64,000 bases of DNA from Sodalis sp. dw_96 (GCF_018449575.1 NZ_JAAVUT010000011.1:62001-126000), one strand, 5' to 3'. Positions 30,088 to 40,300 are shown, counted from the stretch's first letter. Notes: a model not told the origin generated them from the letters alone. Program-made: numbers and translations.

Positions 30088-30115
30088 TGATTTACCTTAT
30101 TCTATAAAAAAAAAC

Positions 30116-30163
30116 AGTAAGTCTATCTTACAATATGTCTACCATACAGTATGTCTATCTTAC
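30116..30163. promoter_or_regulatory. Array of three 16-bp operator-like dyads
   Basis: Three consecutive 16-base units (30116, 30132, 30148): AGTAAGTCTATCTTAC, AATATGTCTACCATAC, AGTATGTCTATCTTAC. Each is a dyad around TCTAT/TCTAC. They fill the space between the divergent MarR and FUSC genes and are the likely MarR binding sites. Confidence 0.75.
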
Positions 30164-30200
30164 GGACAGCCGGGGCGTCCTCAATGCATAGCGGAAGACA

Positions 30201-32336
30201 GTGGTGGATGAGGAGTGCAGGGCCAGCCTCGGGTGGTTTCATTTACAGGGTAGAGCAAACCAGAGACGCAGAATAGTGATATTTCCAACGTGGTGGCCAA
30301 GACGCGAAGCCTGGTTGTTCTCTGTCAAAACCTGTGCCGCCGCGATACTGGCACTGTTTATTTCCCTGTATGCAAATCTGGATCGTCCGGGATGGGCGGT
30401 GACCACCGTGTTCATCGCATCACAGCCTTTTTCCGGCGCAACCCTGTCCAAATCCGTCTACCGATTCGTTGGGACTTTGCTTGGGGCCGTCGCCACGGTG
30501 TTAATGGTGCCCAACCTGGTGCAAACGCCGGAAATGCTGAGCCTGGCCATGGCGGCATGGGTATCCCTTTGCCTGTATCTCTCATTGCAGGACCGTTCAC
30601 CCCGCAGCTACATTTTCATGCTGGCCGGTTATAGCGCGGCATTCATCGGCTTCCCCAGCGTGGATACGCCCTTTGCCATTTTCGATACGGCAGTGTCGAG
30701 AGTGGAGGAAATTACGCTGGGGGTGGTTTGCAGCAGTCTGGTCCATAGCGTTATTTTTCCGAGCAGCGTACGCCGCGCCGTGATACACCGTATTGACGAT
30801 TGGCTTCGCGATACACGCCTTTGGTGCTCAGAGTTATTGAATTATGGGCCTTCTTCGCCGCCGCAGATCCTTTCTCCACAGATAAAAGACACAACGTTTT
30901 TGTCAAAGGTGGCTGATTATCCGCTGAACGTGGAGGCGCTCACCGCGCATATCGCTTACGAGGGGCGGAGCGGACGCCGCTCAGCCAAGATAATCAAAGA
31001 GCTGCAGGAAAATTTAGCACTGTTGCTGCCGATTCTTGCTTCCATCGAGGAACGGCTGGCCATTGCCGCCGGACAAGGGATCCCGGTTCCTGAGAGAATT
31101 CAATTGGCGTTTGCCGCCATTATCAGCTGGTTGAACCGGACCGACCCGCGCCCCACCTCAGATAGGCTGCGCCAGGAATTCAGCGATATTGACGATTTAC
31201 TCGCAGCCGAAGGCGTGAGCTGGAATTCCCTGCTGTGGTCCGGTGTCATGGTACGGCTGCAGGAATTACTGAAGGTGGTTCGAACCTGTGAACATTTAAG
31301 AAGCATGATCAATGATGATCGATACCGGGCGCCGCGCCGCCGATCGCCGGCGGTTCCGCACATTGATAAGGGACTTGCGGCACTCTCCGCGTTCACGGCC
31401 TTTATATCCATCCTCGCGGGCTGCGCGTTCTGGATAGCCACCGGCTGGTCCAGCGGCTCATCGATTCCCATGATAGCGGCGGTGGCCTGTTCGTTTTTCG
31501 CGACGCTGGACAGTCCGCTGCCTTCCATGAAAGTGTTTGCCAAGTATGTTGTGGTATCGGTTGTTATCACTATGGTCTATTCGTCTGTATTGCTGCCTTT
31601 GGCGAACGGTCTGGAAATGTCGGCCCTGATGCTGGCGCCCGCTTTTATTGCCTTAGGGCTGCTGATAGCGGCACCCTCCACCGGCTTTATCGGCATGGTG
31701 TTATCCACCAATATCGCCACGCTGTTGAATTTAAACAATATTTATCTCAGCGATTTTCCGGGATTACTGAACAATTCTCTGGCGACGCTGGTGGGTATTG
31801 TGCTCACTATGGCGATCATGAGCGTATTCCGCGCACGCACCCCTACCTGGAGCGGGCTACGGATCATGCGGGCGGGGCTGCGGGATGTGCAAGGCTGCCT
31901 CAGGGCCGATCTTATGCGATGGCCTCGTTTGCAACGGCAGGCCTTTGTCAGACGCATGCTTGAACGTGTTCATGTCCTGATGCCGCGGGTAAAGGCCAAC
32001 GCGCTGGCCGGTCTCGCCCTGGACGGTAACCTGTTGGCAGAATTGCGGCTTGGCGCCAACATCTTGGATTTGCGCAGGCAACGTCGGCAGCTTCCCTTAT
32101 CCGATGCCGAGGCCGGGTCCCGCCTGGATGCGCTTATCGCCGATATTGGGCACTATCTCAGCGTAAGGGCGCATGATCTGAATGTGCGGCCGCCTTTGGG
32201 GCTGAGGGAAAACATCGATGCCGTGCTTAACGCCGTGCGCAAATCCGCTCCCTCCCATCGCGAGTTATTGCTGACGCTGGTCAGCATCCGGATTGTCCTG
32301 TACCCCCATGCACCTTGTGCGGTGCTGAACACATAG
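30201..32336 (+). CDS. FUSC-family inner-membrane efflux protein
   Basis: 711 residues. Two hydrophobic blocks (about residues 38-190 and 395-545), each followed by a cytoplasmic helical region, as in AaeB/YccS-type fusaric-acid-resistance proteins, which export aromatic acids and similar compounds. LDRPGWAVTTVFIASQPFSG is the conserved N-terminal region. The GTG at 30201 has GGAAGA upstream; a GTG at 30276 is a possible alternative. Related systems usually add a DUF1656 protein and an HlyD-type adaptor; neither follows here. Probably controlled by the divergent MarR protein. Confidence 0.85.
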   Translation: MVDEECRASLGWFHLQGRANQRRRIVIFPTWWPRREAWLFSVKTCAAAILALFISLYANLDRPGWAVTTVFIASQPFSGATLSKSVYRFVGTLLGAVATVLMVPNLVQTPEMLSLAMAAWVSLCLYLSLQDRSPRSYIFMLAGYSAAFIGFPSVDTPFAIFDTAVSRVEEITLGVVCSSLVHSVIFPSSVRRAVIHRIDDWLRDTRLWCSELLNYGPSSPPQILSPQIKDTTFLSKVADYPLNVEALTAHIAYEGRSGRRSAKIIKELQENLALLLPILASIEERLAIAAGQGIPVPERIQLAFAAIISWLNRTDPRPTSDRLRQEFSDIDDLLAAEGVSWNSLLWSGVMVRLQELLKVVRTCEHLRSMINDDRYRAPRRRSPAVPHIDKGLAALSAFTAFISILAGCAFWIATGWSSGSSIPMIAAVACSFFATLDSPLPSMKVFAKYVVVSVVITMVYSSVLLPLANGLEMSALMLAPAFIALGLLIAAPSTGFIGMVLSTNIATLLNLNNIYLSDFPGLLNNSLATLVGIVLTMAIMSVFRARTPTWSGLRIMRAGLRDVQGCLRADLMRWPRLQRQAFVRRMLERVHVLMPRVKANALAGLALDGNLLAELRLGANILDLRRQRRQLPLSDAEAGSRLDALIADIGHYLSVRAHDLNVRPPLGLRENIDAVLNAVRKSAPSHRELLLTLVSIRIVLYPHAPCAVLNT

Positions 32337-32547
32337 ACTCGCTTTTGCCGTGATGATAACTCTCGATGTCCTTCCCTCCGCTGTGTCAGATGGCAATCAT
32401 GCAATCATGCAATCATGCCGATTGTGTCCGCGTGCCGCCAAAATCCGTGTCGATTATGTCCCGTAGATTATCTCGGCGTATATCATTGATGCTTGTCATG
32501 TTCCCGCCAGGTAGAGATGCTGCGCGGACTTGCCGGAAGACAATGAA
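32337..32547. other. Gap after the FUSC gene
   Basis: About 210 bases with no gene I can support. It includes a short CAATCATG triplication near 32393-32416. No remnant of a DUF1656 or HlyD gene is recognisable. Confidence 0.4.
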
Positions 32548-32718
32548 ATGATGACAATAGCGCGACACGTTGAGCATAAGGATATGTTAGAGGCTAAGCT
32601 GGAAGTGATCCGCGCATCATCGGCGGACAGAGCCGATGGTGCTCAGGTTAAAAATGGACGGGACTGTCCGATGAAAAGCTTGAACACCCGGTACTACCCA
32701 AACGTACAGGATAAATAA
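32548..32718 (+). CDS. Possible 56-residue leader ORF overlapping the CorA-type gene
   Basis: Starts MMTIARHVEHKD after GGAAGA and ends in TAATG, where its stop shares one base with the ATG of the CorA-type gene; the ribosome site of that gene lies in its last codons. I recognise no family. Translational coupling or a leader role is possible, but the frame could also be chance. Confidence 0.3.
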   Translation: MMTIARHVEHKDMLEAKLEVIRASSADRADGAQVKNGRDCPMKSLNTRYYPNVQDK

Positions 32719-33689
32719 TGGATAAGGTGATAAACAGCGTTGCTTACCAAGCGGGCCGGCGGATAGGCGAAATCACCATTGATGACATCAGCGAGGTATT
32801 AAAGCAGCCCGACGCGTTCGTCTGGTTAGGTTTGTGGCAGCCCGATGACGCATTTATGCGAAAAATACAACAAGAGTTCAATCTGCATGATTTGGCCATT
32901 GAAGATGCGCTGGCCGCACATCAGCGTCCTAAATTAGAAACCTACGGCGACTCGTTGTTTATCGTGGTCAAAACCGCTCAGCGGGTCAATGATGAAATAC
33001 TGTATGGCGAGACCCATTTTTTCGTTGGCGCGCATTTCCTGATTACCGTTCGTCACGGGGCGTCCTCCGGTTATGCCGCCATCCGGGCGCGCGTCGAGGA
33101 AACGCCCAAACTGCTGGCCAAGGGGCCGGGATTCGCCCTCTATTCCATACTGGACTTTGTGGTGGATAATTACCGGGAAATCATCGGCCAGTACGAGACA
33201 CAATTTGACGGCATCGAGTCGGCGATGTTCAAATCTGATTTCGATCCGCTGGCGGTGGAACAGGTTTATCGCCTGCGCCGCGATCTGCTGTCGATGCACA
33301 ATGCCGCCGTGCCCATCGCCGATATATGCAACCAACTGATTAATCTGCATGAAACCCTTATCCCGAAAGAGCTGCGGGCCTATCTTCGTGACGTTCAGGA
33401 TCATGCCCGTCAGGTGATAACCCTGACCGATGATATGCGTGAAATGTTAACCAATGCGATGCACGTGAATCTGGCCATGGTATCCGTACGGCAGAACGAG
33501 GTGGTGAAAAAATTGGCCGGGTGGGGCGCTATCCTGGCGGTACCCACGGTCATCTTCAGTCTGTACGGCATGAATTTCACCGGGATGCCGGAATTAAAAA
33601 CCACGTGGGGATATCCGGTCACGCTGCTGGTGACCCTTGCCGGTTGTATTGTCCTCCATCTGAGGCTTAAACGTTCAGGATGGTTATAA
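32718..33689 (+). CDS. CorA-family divalent-metal transporter
   Basis: 323 residues. Large cytoplasmic N-terminal domain with long helices, then two C-terminal membrane helices (about 263-285 and 298-316) with the pore motif YGMNF at the end of the first, the CorA hallmark. Likely a pentameric Mg2+/Co2+/Ni2+ channel in the inner membrane. It is shorter at the N-terminus and only partly like E. coli CorA, so no symbol is given. AGGA lies seven bases before the ATG. A second CorA-superfamily gene (zntB) follows after 169 bases. Confidence 0.9.
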   Translation: MDKVINSVAYQAGRRIGEITIDDISEVLKQPDAFVWLGLWQPDDAFMRKIQQEFNLHDLAIEDALAAHQRPKLETYGDSLFIVVKTAQRVNDEILYGETHFFVGAHFLITVRHGASSGYAAIRARVEETPKLLAKGPGFALYSILDFVVDNYREIIGQYETQFDGIESAMFKSDFDPLAVEQVYRLRRDLLSMHNAAVPIADICNQLINLHETLIPKELRAYLRDVQDHARQVITLTDDMREMLTNAMHVNLAMVSVRQNEVVKKLAGWGAILAVPTVIFSLYGMNFTGMPELKTTWGYPVTLLVTLAGCIVLHLRLKRSGWL

Positions 33690-33744
33690 TCAATCGCCGT
33701 GCATAGTGTCCCGTTCCGTCTGTGCGCGTGTCCTGCGTGTGGGG

Positions 33745-33804
33745 CCTGTGAGTGAGGATCCTGTGAGTAAAGATCCTGTGAATAAAGATCCTGTGAATAA
33801 ATAG
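33745..33804. repeat. 15-bp tandem repeat, four units
   Basis: Four consecutive units of the form CCTGTGARTRARGAT (33745, 33760, 33775, 33790); the last ends in ATAG. They lie between the corA-type gene and zntB. No coding frame that I trust crosses them. Confidence 0.8.
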
Positions 33805-33858
33805 TGCCGCCGGATGGTTTGCAGTTGAATTCCCCGAATGAGAAGAAGGTGTGAGACG

Positions 33859-34842
33859 TTGGACGTTATTGATCAAGAAGCGCTGCAAATCAGCGGCGTG
33901 GCGTATGCCGGGCAATTGGACGGCGCCGGCGGGATCCGGCCTATCGGAGAGGCGGACATTGCCCATTGCGACCATCCATGCTGGCTGCATCTGGATATTG
34001 ACCATCAGGCCAGCATGGAATGGTTGAATAACACACCGTTGATTCCCGATCCCTTACGTGAACCTTTGGCGGGAAACAGCGCACGGCCCAGGATAAACCG
34101 GCTGCCCGAAGGGGCGCTGATTATTTTACGAAGCATCAATTTTCATACTGAAGAGTTCCCTGAAGAGCTGATTGTGCTGCGTATCTATATCACCGATAAG
34201 CTGATTGTGACTACCCGGCGTCAGCCCATCCAGGCGGTTGAAGAGATTCTTGGCGGATTGCGGAAAAAACAGGGTCCGGTTAACAGCGGTACCTGGCTGG
34301 TGGAAATGAGCGATACGCTGACCGATCATACCAGTGACTTCATTGATGAAATGCACGATCGGATTATTGCCCTGGAAAACGACCTGCTGGAGCAGCGCAT
34401 TCCGCCCCGCGGTCAGTTGGCGCAGTTGCGTAAGCAGCTGATAGTGCTGCGCCGCTATATGGGGCCGCAGCGCGACGTGTTCTCGCGGCTGGCCAGCGAG
34501 CATCTGGCCTGGATGGACAAGGATGACCGGCGCCGGATGCAGGATATCGCCGACCGGCTGGGGAGGGGCATAGAGGATATTGACGGCGGCATCGCCCGCA
34601 CGGCGGTGATTGCCGATGAAATCACCTCGCTGACGGCGGAAGCCATCAACCGCCGGAGTTATACCATGTCTTTGATGGCCATGGTCTTCCTGCCCACCAC
34701 CTTTCTCACCGGCCTGTTCGGCGTTAACCTCGGCGGCATCCCCGGCGGCAATATGCGTTATGGCTTCAGCCTGTTTTGTCTGCTGCTGATTTTATTGGTT
34801 CTGGGTGTTGCATGGTGGTTAAAACATCGTAAATGGTTATAG
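33859..34842 (+). CDS. zntB: Zinc transporter ZntB
   Basis: 327 residues, exactly the E. coli length. CorA-superfamily inner-membrane transporter for Zn2+. Soluble domain with LRKQLIVLRRYMGPQRDV and RRMQDIADRLGRG, then two C-terminal membrane helices with the GVN pore motif in FGVNLGGIPGGN. I choose the TTG at 33859, with AAGGTG seven bases upstream; an ATG at 33838 has no ribosome site and would lengthen the protein. Position upstream of fnrS and ttcA matches E. coli, but dbpA is missing. Confidence 0.94.
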   Translation: MDVIDQEALQISGVAYAGQLDGAGGIRPIGEADIAHCDHPCWLHLDIDHQASMEWLNNTPLIPDPLREPLAGNSARPRINRLPEGALIILRSINFHTEEFPEELIVLRIYITDKLIVTTRRQPIQAVEEILGGLRKKQGPVNSGTWLVEMSDTLTDHTSDFIDEMHDRIIALENDLLEQRIPPRGQLAQLRKQLIVLRRYMGPQRDVFSRLASEHLAWMDKDDRRRMQDIADRLGRGIEDIDGGIARTAVIADEITSLTAEAINRRSYTMSLMAMVFLPTTFLTGLFGVNLGGIPGGNMRYGFSLFCLLLILLVLGVAWWLKHRKWL

Positions 34843-34897
34843 CTTAGGAAATTTATTGCCGGCTTTGTCCCAAAAATGACTAAAAAACACCGCAAAA

Positions 34898-34911
34898 TTG
34901 AGTTATATCAA
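34898..34911 (+). promoter_or_regulatory. FNR box of fnrS
   Basis: TTGAGTTATATCAA fits the FNR consensus TTGAT-N4-ATCAA with one mismatch. Its centre is about 42 bases upstream of the expected fnrS start, the usual distance for FNR activation. A CATTAT -10 box lies at 34934-34939. Confidence 0.88.
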
Positions 34912-34946
34912 AAAGCCGATACTTGGAATCAGGCATTATCTCTCTT

Positions 34947-35070
34947 GCAGGTGAATGCAACGTCAAGCGATGGGCGTTGCGCTCCATATTGTCTTACTTC
35001 CTTTTTTTTGAATTATTGCATAGCATATTTAATTCATATAATGCCGGGTTTTTTAACCTGGCATTTTTTT
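34947..35070 (+). ncRNA. fnrS: FnrS anaerobically induced small RNA
   Basis: The first about 60 bases (GCAGGTGAATGCAACGTCAA, GCGATGGGCGTTGCGCTCCA and TATTGTCTTACTTCC) match E. coli FnrS nearly perfectly. A U-rich stretch follows, then the terminator hairpin TGCCGGGTT/AACCTGGCA with seven T (ending 35070). Length about 124 against 122 in E. coli. FnrS is made under anaerobiosis by FNR and represses mRNAs of aerobic metabolism. It lies downstream of zntB as in E. coli. Confidence 0.95.
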
Positions 35071-35108
35071 GCGCTTTACTTCTTCCCCGCTATTCTTAAA
35101 GAGAGCTT

Positions 35109-35235
35109 TATACCCGTCATACTTCAAGTTGCAGGTACGTTGGCTTTCCTCGCTCACCCCAGTCACTTACTCGTGTAAGTTCCTGGGGATTCGCTGCGTT
35201 GCCGCCTTCCTGCAACCCGAATTATTTAGGGTATA
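35109..35235 (-). repeat. Palindromic intergenic repeat, family B, inverted copy
   Basis: 127 bases from TATACCC to GGGTATA, the inverse of the copy at 20063, with a few differences. It lies between fnrS and the proline-rich small gene. Confidence 0.85.
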
Positions 35236-35342
35236 TTCAAATGATTTTAGCGCAACGCCAATGGCGGGATATCACGGCATCCCAAGGAGCGGACGTTGTA
35301 AATTGTGCAATAGTTCTAGTATTTTCCTACGAGGTGGACTTT

Positions 35343-35540
35343 ATGTCGTTGACTATTACGCCCGCTGGCATGACTCTCAGATACCGGTCTCGGTTAAGCA
35401 TACCCACCGAACCGATACCCAATGAACCCATTCCCACCGATCCGCCGCCGATCCCCAGTCCGCTGCCGGAGCCGCCACTGGAGCCGCCTTATAATCCGGA
35501 TCCCAAACCCATCAACGATCCGCCGCCGCATCTTTTCTAA
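35343..35540 (+). CDS. Small proline-rich protein of unknown function
   Basis: 65 residues. After a 20-residue start (MSLTITPAGMTLRYRS) the rest is Pro/Glu/Asp-rich with a PTEPIP/NEPIP/PTDPP pattern and ends NDPPPHLF. There is no hydrophobic segment or signal peptide. The ribosome site GAGGTGG six bases before the ATG is strong, and a possible promoter (TTGTAA ... TATTTT) precedes it. The frame could extend upstream to 35199, but that would run into the repeat. It sits where dbpA would be in E. coli. I do not recognise the family. Confidence 0.6.
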   Translation: MSLTITPAGMTLRYRSRLSIPTEPIPNEPIPTDPPPIPSPLPEPPLEPPYNPDPKPINDPPPHLF

Positions 35541-35604
35541 CGTTGCCACTGAAGAAAGACCGTATGCGTTACCGTCGGGCCCCGGTATGCCTGGCGCCAG
35601 AGGA

Positions 35605-36531
35605 CTATTTAATTTCGGTCACCGGTAAACGTTGATGGGCAACGGGCTGCTGTAGCTCATCCAGCTCATCGTGCCAGTCCGACGGTATCGCCGGCAGTGT
35701 TTCCCGGTCAAAGGCCACATCTCCGCCCTCTATCAGCGGGTCGCCTGTATTCAACCGCTTGAAATCAAAAAGGTTGCTATCCGCCAAATGGGACGGCACC
35801 ACATTTTGCACGGCACGGAACATGGTTTCAAGCCGTCCCGGATAGAGCTTATCCCAGTCCCTCAGCATATTACCTATCACCTGCCGCTGCAGGTTGGGCT
35901 GGGAGCCGCACAAATTACAGGGAATAATGGGAAATTCACGGACGGCGGCATAACGTTCAATATCTTTTTCGCGGCAATACGCCAGAGGGCGGATCACGAT
36001 ATGTTTACCGTCGTCGCTCATCAGCTTGGGCGGCATGGCCTTTAATTTGCCGCCGTAAAACATATTCAGAAACAGCGTCTGCAGCATATCGTCGCGATGG
36101 TGGCCCAGGGCAATCTTATTGGCGCCCAGTTCGCCGGCGATGCGGTAAAGAATCCCCCGCCGCAGCCTGGAGCATAAGGAACAGGTGGTTTTACCCTCGG
36201 GAATTTTATCTTTAACGATGGCATAGGTGTTTTCTTCAACGATCCGATACTCGATACCCAACGAATCAAGGTAGGCGGGCAACACATCCCCGGGGAAACC
36301 GGGCTGTTTTTGATCCAGATTCACCGCGATTAACGTAAAGTCCACCGGCGCGTTTTGCTGCAGACTGCGCAGGATATCCAGCATGGTGTAGCTGTCTTTT
36401 CCACCCGACAGGCAGACCATGACGCGATCCCCTTCCTCAATCATATTGAAGTCGGCAATGGCCTGGCCCACATTGCGTCGCAAGCGCTTCTGGAGTTTGT
36501 TAAGGTTATAAATCTGTTTTTGATCGACCAC
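35605..36531 (-). CDS. ttcA: tRNA 2-thiocytidine biosynthesis protein TtcA
   Basis: 308 residues (E. coli 311). Adds sulphur to C32 of certain tRNAs; ATP-dependent, with an Fe-S cluster. PP-loop SGGKDS near residue 43, and the two conserved CxxC pairs CSLC and CNLC. The start is a GTG (36531), with AAGG ten bases upstream. The C-terminal tail (about the last 45 residues) diverges from E. coli, as usual in this family. Confidence 0.96.
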   Translation of the reverse strand: MVDQKQIYNLNKLQKRLRRNVGQAIADFNMIEEGDRVMVCLSGGKDSYTMLDILRSLQQNAPVDFTLIAVNLDQKQPGFPGDVLPAYLDSLGIEYRIVEENTYAIVKDKIPEGKTTCSLCSRLRRGILYRIAGELGANKIALGHHRDDMLQTLFLNMFYGGKLKAMPPKLMSDDGKHIVIRPLAYCREKDIERYAAVREFPIIPCNLCGSQPNLQRQVIGNMLRDWDKLYPGRLETMFRAVQNVVPSHLADSNLFDFKRLNTGDPLIEGGDVAFDRETLPAIPSDWHDELDELQQPVAHQRLPVTEIK

Positions 36532-36636
36532 GGTTGTTCTGCCTTAAGGTGTTATGTTACGGGACGGTGTATTACAGCGGCGCTTCATGCCGTTTCAGCA
36601 CCAGGCAGATGCCGGTACCGTTGGCGCGGACCGTTT

Positions 36637-37116
36637 TTAGTCAGGACTTTCCTGCATCAGCCTTTCGTTGATTACCGCCGCCGCCTGGTCGCCGTGTTTA
36701 ATGTGGGTGATACGCAATTGGCGGTTGGCGCTAAAATGGTGACTGATAGTGATGCCGTAGGATTTTGTCAACCAGCTGAACGGACCGCCGTCACAGACGG
36801 CTTCGTCGATTTCCAGCCAGGACAATCCTTTTCTGCCCCTGCTCCAGGGCAGCAAACCGCGCACCAGCCAGACCCCTTCCTGGTCATAAAAAAACCGGAA
36901 GCGCCGGCGCCAGGCGAGATCATAAATCAGTTTAACGATGGCGATAAACAGAATGACGTAACCGGCCAGGATGATATTGGCCGCATTGGCGGACTGGGAT
37001 ACCAGTAAGCCGATAGCGGTCAGCATGACAAACAATACCCAGGGGCGTAAATAAGCAACCCAGGACAGAAAATACCTGCCGTGCCGAGGTAATTCGACGA
37101 TGTCGTGTTGATCCAT
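36637..37116 (-). CDS. Inner-membrane protein with a PH-like C-terminal domain
   Basis: 159 residues. Two close membrane helices (about 20-40 and 46-68), followed by a soluble part that looks like a bacterial PH-type (DUF304-like) domain: YDQEGVWLVRGLLPWSRG and GITISHHFSANRQLRITHI. I do not recognise a named orthologue. It lies between nifJ and ttcA on the same strand, with about 190 bases to the nifJ end, so it may be read from the nifJ side or alone. GGATG precedes the ATG. Confidence 0.7.
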   Translation of the reverse strand: MDQHDIVELPRHGRYFLSWVAYLRPWVLFVMLTAIGLLVSQSANAANIILAGYVILFIAIVKLIYDLAWRRRFRFFYDQEGVWLVRGLLPWSRGRKGLSWLEIDEAVCDGGPFSWLTKSYGITISHHFSANRQLRITHIKHGDQAAAVINERLMQESPD

Positions 37117-37309
37117 TTTTCATCCGTATCAATCCAGCCGCGGGCATAATAGCGCCTCTGCCGTCGGCTGAAAAGTCCGGAGTCGTCGGCCGTCCCCACC
37201 GCGGAAATGGTGACCAAGGCCATACCGACGGCCGAAACGACGGCGGTAAGCATTTCGGCAACCGAAACGGCGGCCATAGGGCTATCCGCCGCCGATGATT
37301 ATCGCCGGC

Positions 37310-40300
37310 TTATTCCGCCGACTCTTCTTTGCCCGCCATTCGGGCCAGGAAATCATATTTTGCCTTTAAATCCTTTTCCGCCGCTTGATAGAGGGCGCCT
37401 GCCACCTCGGGCTGCTGACTGTTGAGCCGCCGGAAGCGCTGTTCGTTGAGCAGGGTGGCGCTTAATTCGCTGCTGGGGGGACGTGAATCCAGCGACAGCG
37501 GCAGCTTGCCTTCATCGCCGCGACGGGGGTCGAAACGATAAAGCGGCCAGAAGCCGGTGGCGGTTAGCTGACGCATTTGGTCGTGGCTCAATGCCAAATC
37601 ATAGCCGTGCTCTTCGCAGGGACTGTAGGCAATAATCAGCGACGGGCCGGGATACGCCTCGGCTTCCTGGATGGCTTTCACCGTCTGGTTGAGCTGGGCG
37701 CCGAGGGAGATTTGCGCTACATAGACATGACCGTACATCATCATGCTTACCCCCAAATCCTTGCGGACTTTGCGCTTGCCCTGTTCGCCGAATTTGGTCA
37801 CCGCGCCGAGGGGGGTGGCTTTGGATTGCTGGCCGCCGGTATTGGAATAGCATTGGGTGTCCAGCACCAGGACATTGACGTTTTCCGACAGGCTCAGCAC
37901 GTGATCCAGGCCGCCGAAACCAATATCATACGCCCAGCCGTCGCCGCCAATCAGCCAGATGGATTTATCCACCAGATAATCGGCATCCGTCGCCAGTTGC
38001 CTGATATCGCCGTCGGTATGGGATTTCAACAGGGTTCTTAATTGTTCAATCTGCCCACGGCGTTCCTCCACCGGCACCCCGTCGGCCCGCAACCCGGCCA
38101 GCAGACTTTCCGGCAGCAGTTCCTGGTGCTGCTCTAGCAGACGCAGGACACGGCGGCGGTGTTGATCCACCGTCAGGCGGAACCCCAGCCCGAACTCGGC
38201 GTTATCCTCAAATAGCGAATTCGCCCAGGCCGGGCCGCGCCCTTCGGCGTTGGTGGTATAAGGCGTGGTGGGCAGATTGCCGCCGTAGATGGAAGAACAG
38301 CCGGTGGCGTTGGCTATCAGCAGCCGGTCGCCATACAGCTGGGTCAGCAGTTTGATATACGGGGTCTCGCCGCAGCCGGAGCAGGCGCCGGAGTACTCGA
38401 ACAGCGGGGTAATCAGCTGCGAGGTGCGGATATCGATACGTTCCAACTGCTCGGGCTTCATTTCAGGCAGGTTCAGGAAGAAATCGTAATGGATTTTTTC
38501 TTCTTCCACATGCTCCAGACGCGAGGCCATATTGATCGCTTTGATGTCCGGATTTTGACGGTCCTTGGCCGGACAGACCTCGACGCACAGGTTACAGCCG
38601 GTACAATCTTCCGGCGCCACCTGCAGGACGTATTTCTGGCCGCGCATATCGCGGGATTTGACCTCAAGGGACGCCAGTCCGGCCGGGGCCGCGCTCAGAA
38701 ATTCGGGGGAGACCACCTTGGCGCGTATCGCCGAATGGGGGCAAGCCGCCACGCAATGATTGCATTGGGTGCACAGATCCGGTTTCCACAGGGGTATCCG
38801 TTCGGCGATATTGCGTTTTTCCCAGCGGGTGGTGCCCACCGGCCAGGTGCCGTCCGGCGGCAGGGCGGAGACCGGCAAGGCATCTCCGAGACCCGCCAGC
38901 ATCGCCGCGGTGACGGTTTTGACAAAATCCGGCGCGGCGTCGGAAACCACCGGCGGACGCAGCGGACTGTGTTCATTCACTTCCCGCAGCGGCACGGCGT
39001 GCAGCGCTTCCCGGGTGGCCGCCAGAGCCTGCCAGTTACGTTCCACCAGTTCCTGGCCCTTGCTGCTGTAGCTGCGGGCGATGGCCGACTGCAAGGCGGC
39101 GAGGGCGCCGTCCTGCGGCAACACGTCCGTCAATTGGAAAAAGGCCATCTGCATCACCGTATTGATGCGTGCCCCCAACTGGCATTCACGGGCAATTTGC
39201 GCCGCATTGATAATATAAAAATGCGCCTGGCGTTGAATCAGCAGCGCCTGCACTTCCTGCGGCAGCCGCGCCCAGATTTCATCGGCGCCATAGGGGGTAT
39301 TCAGCAGGAAAATACCGCCCGGCCGCAGACGTTCCACCATCTGGTACTTGTCGATAAACTGCGACTGATGGCAACCGATAAAATCGGCATGGCTGATGAG
39401 ATAGGCCGAATTGATGGGGTGTTCGCTGACCCGCAGGTGCGAGACCGTCAGACCGCCGGCCTTTTTCGAGTCATAGACAAAATAACCCTGGGCGAACAGC
39501 GGGGTGCTGTTGCCGATGATTTTGATATTGTTCTTGGTGGCGGAAACCGAACCATCGCTGCCCAAACCGTAGAACAAGGCTTCCAATTTGGCGCGATGGG
39601 GTAAATCCGCTTCCGGCAGCGGCAGGGATAAATGGGTGATATCGTCAAAGATACCGACGGTGAAGCGCGGCCGTGGCTGCGGCAACGCCAGCTCATTAAA
39701 AATCGCCAGGACGCAGGCCGGATCGAACTCTTTCGACGACAGGCCGTAACGGCCGCCGATAGTGCGGGGCAAACTGTCGCGCCGGCCATGGCTATAGGCC
39801 TCCGCCAGGGTAGTCATCACGTCCAGATAAAGCGGCTCCGCCAGCGCCCCCGGCTCTTTGGTGCGATCCAGCACCGCGATGGCGCGAACGCTGGCCGGGA
39901 TGGCCTCCAGCAGATGGTCGGCGGAAAACGGGCGATAGAGCCGGACTTTCACCATGCCGACCTTTTCACCCCGGGCCAGCAGGCTGTCGATAACCTCTTC
40001 ACAGGTGCCGGTGGCCGATCCCATCAGGATGATCACCCGCTCGGCCTGGGGATGGCCGTAATACTCAAACGGCTGATAACGGCGGCCGGTTGCGCCGGCA
40101 AACGCCTCCATCGCCTGTTCCACATGGGCAAAAGCGCCGTTGTACCAGGGATTGGTGGCTTCCCGTGATTGGAAATAGGTATCCGGATTGGCGGAGGTGC
40201 CGCGAATAACCGGATTATCCGGCGTCAGCGCCCGCCGCCGGTGGGCGTCGATGCCGGCCTGCGGCAGCAGGTTTTTCAGCGTATCGTCCGACAGCGGCGC

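Noticed and set aside
32337..32717. Remnant of a DUF1656/HlyD adaptor gene after the FUSC gene
   Set aside because: I looked for hydrophobic or lipoyl-like stretches in all frames and found none.
34876..35178. 100-codon ORF over the fnrS region
   Set aside because: It covers the fnrS promoter, the small RNA, its terminator and a repeat.
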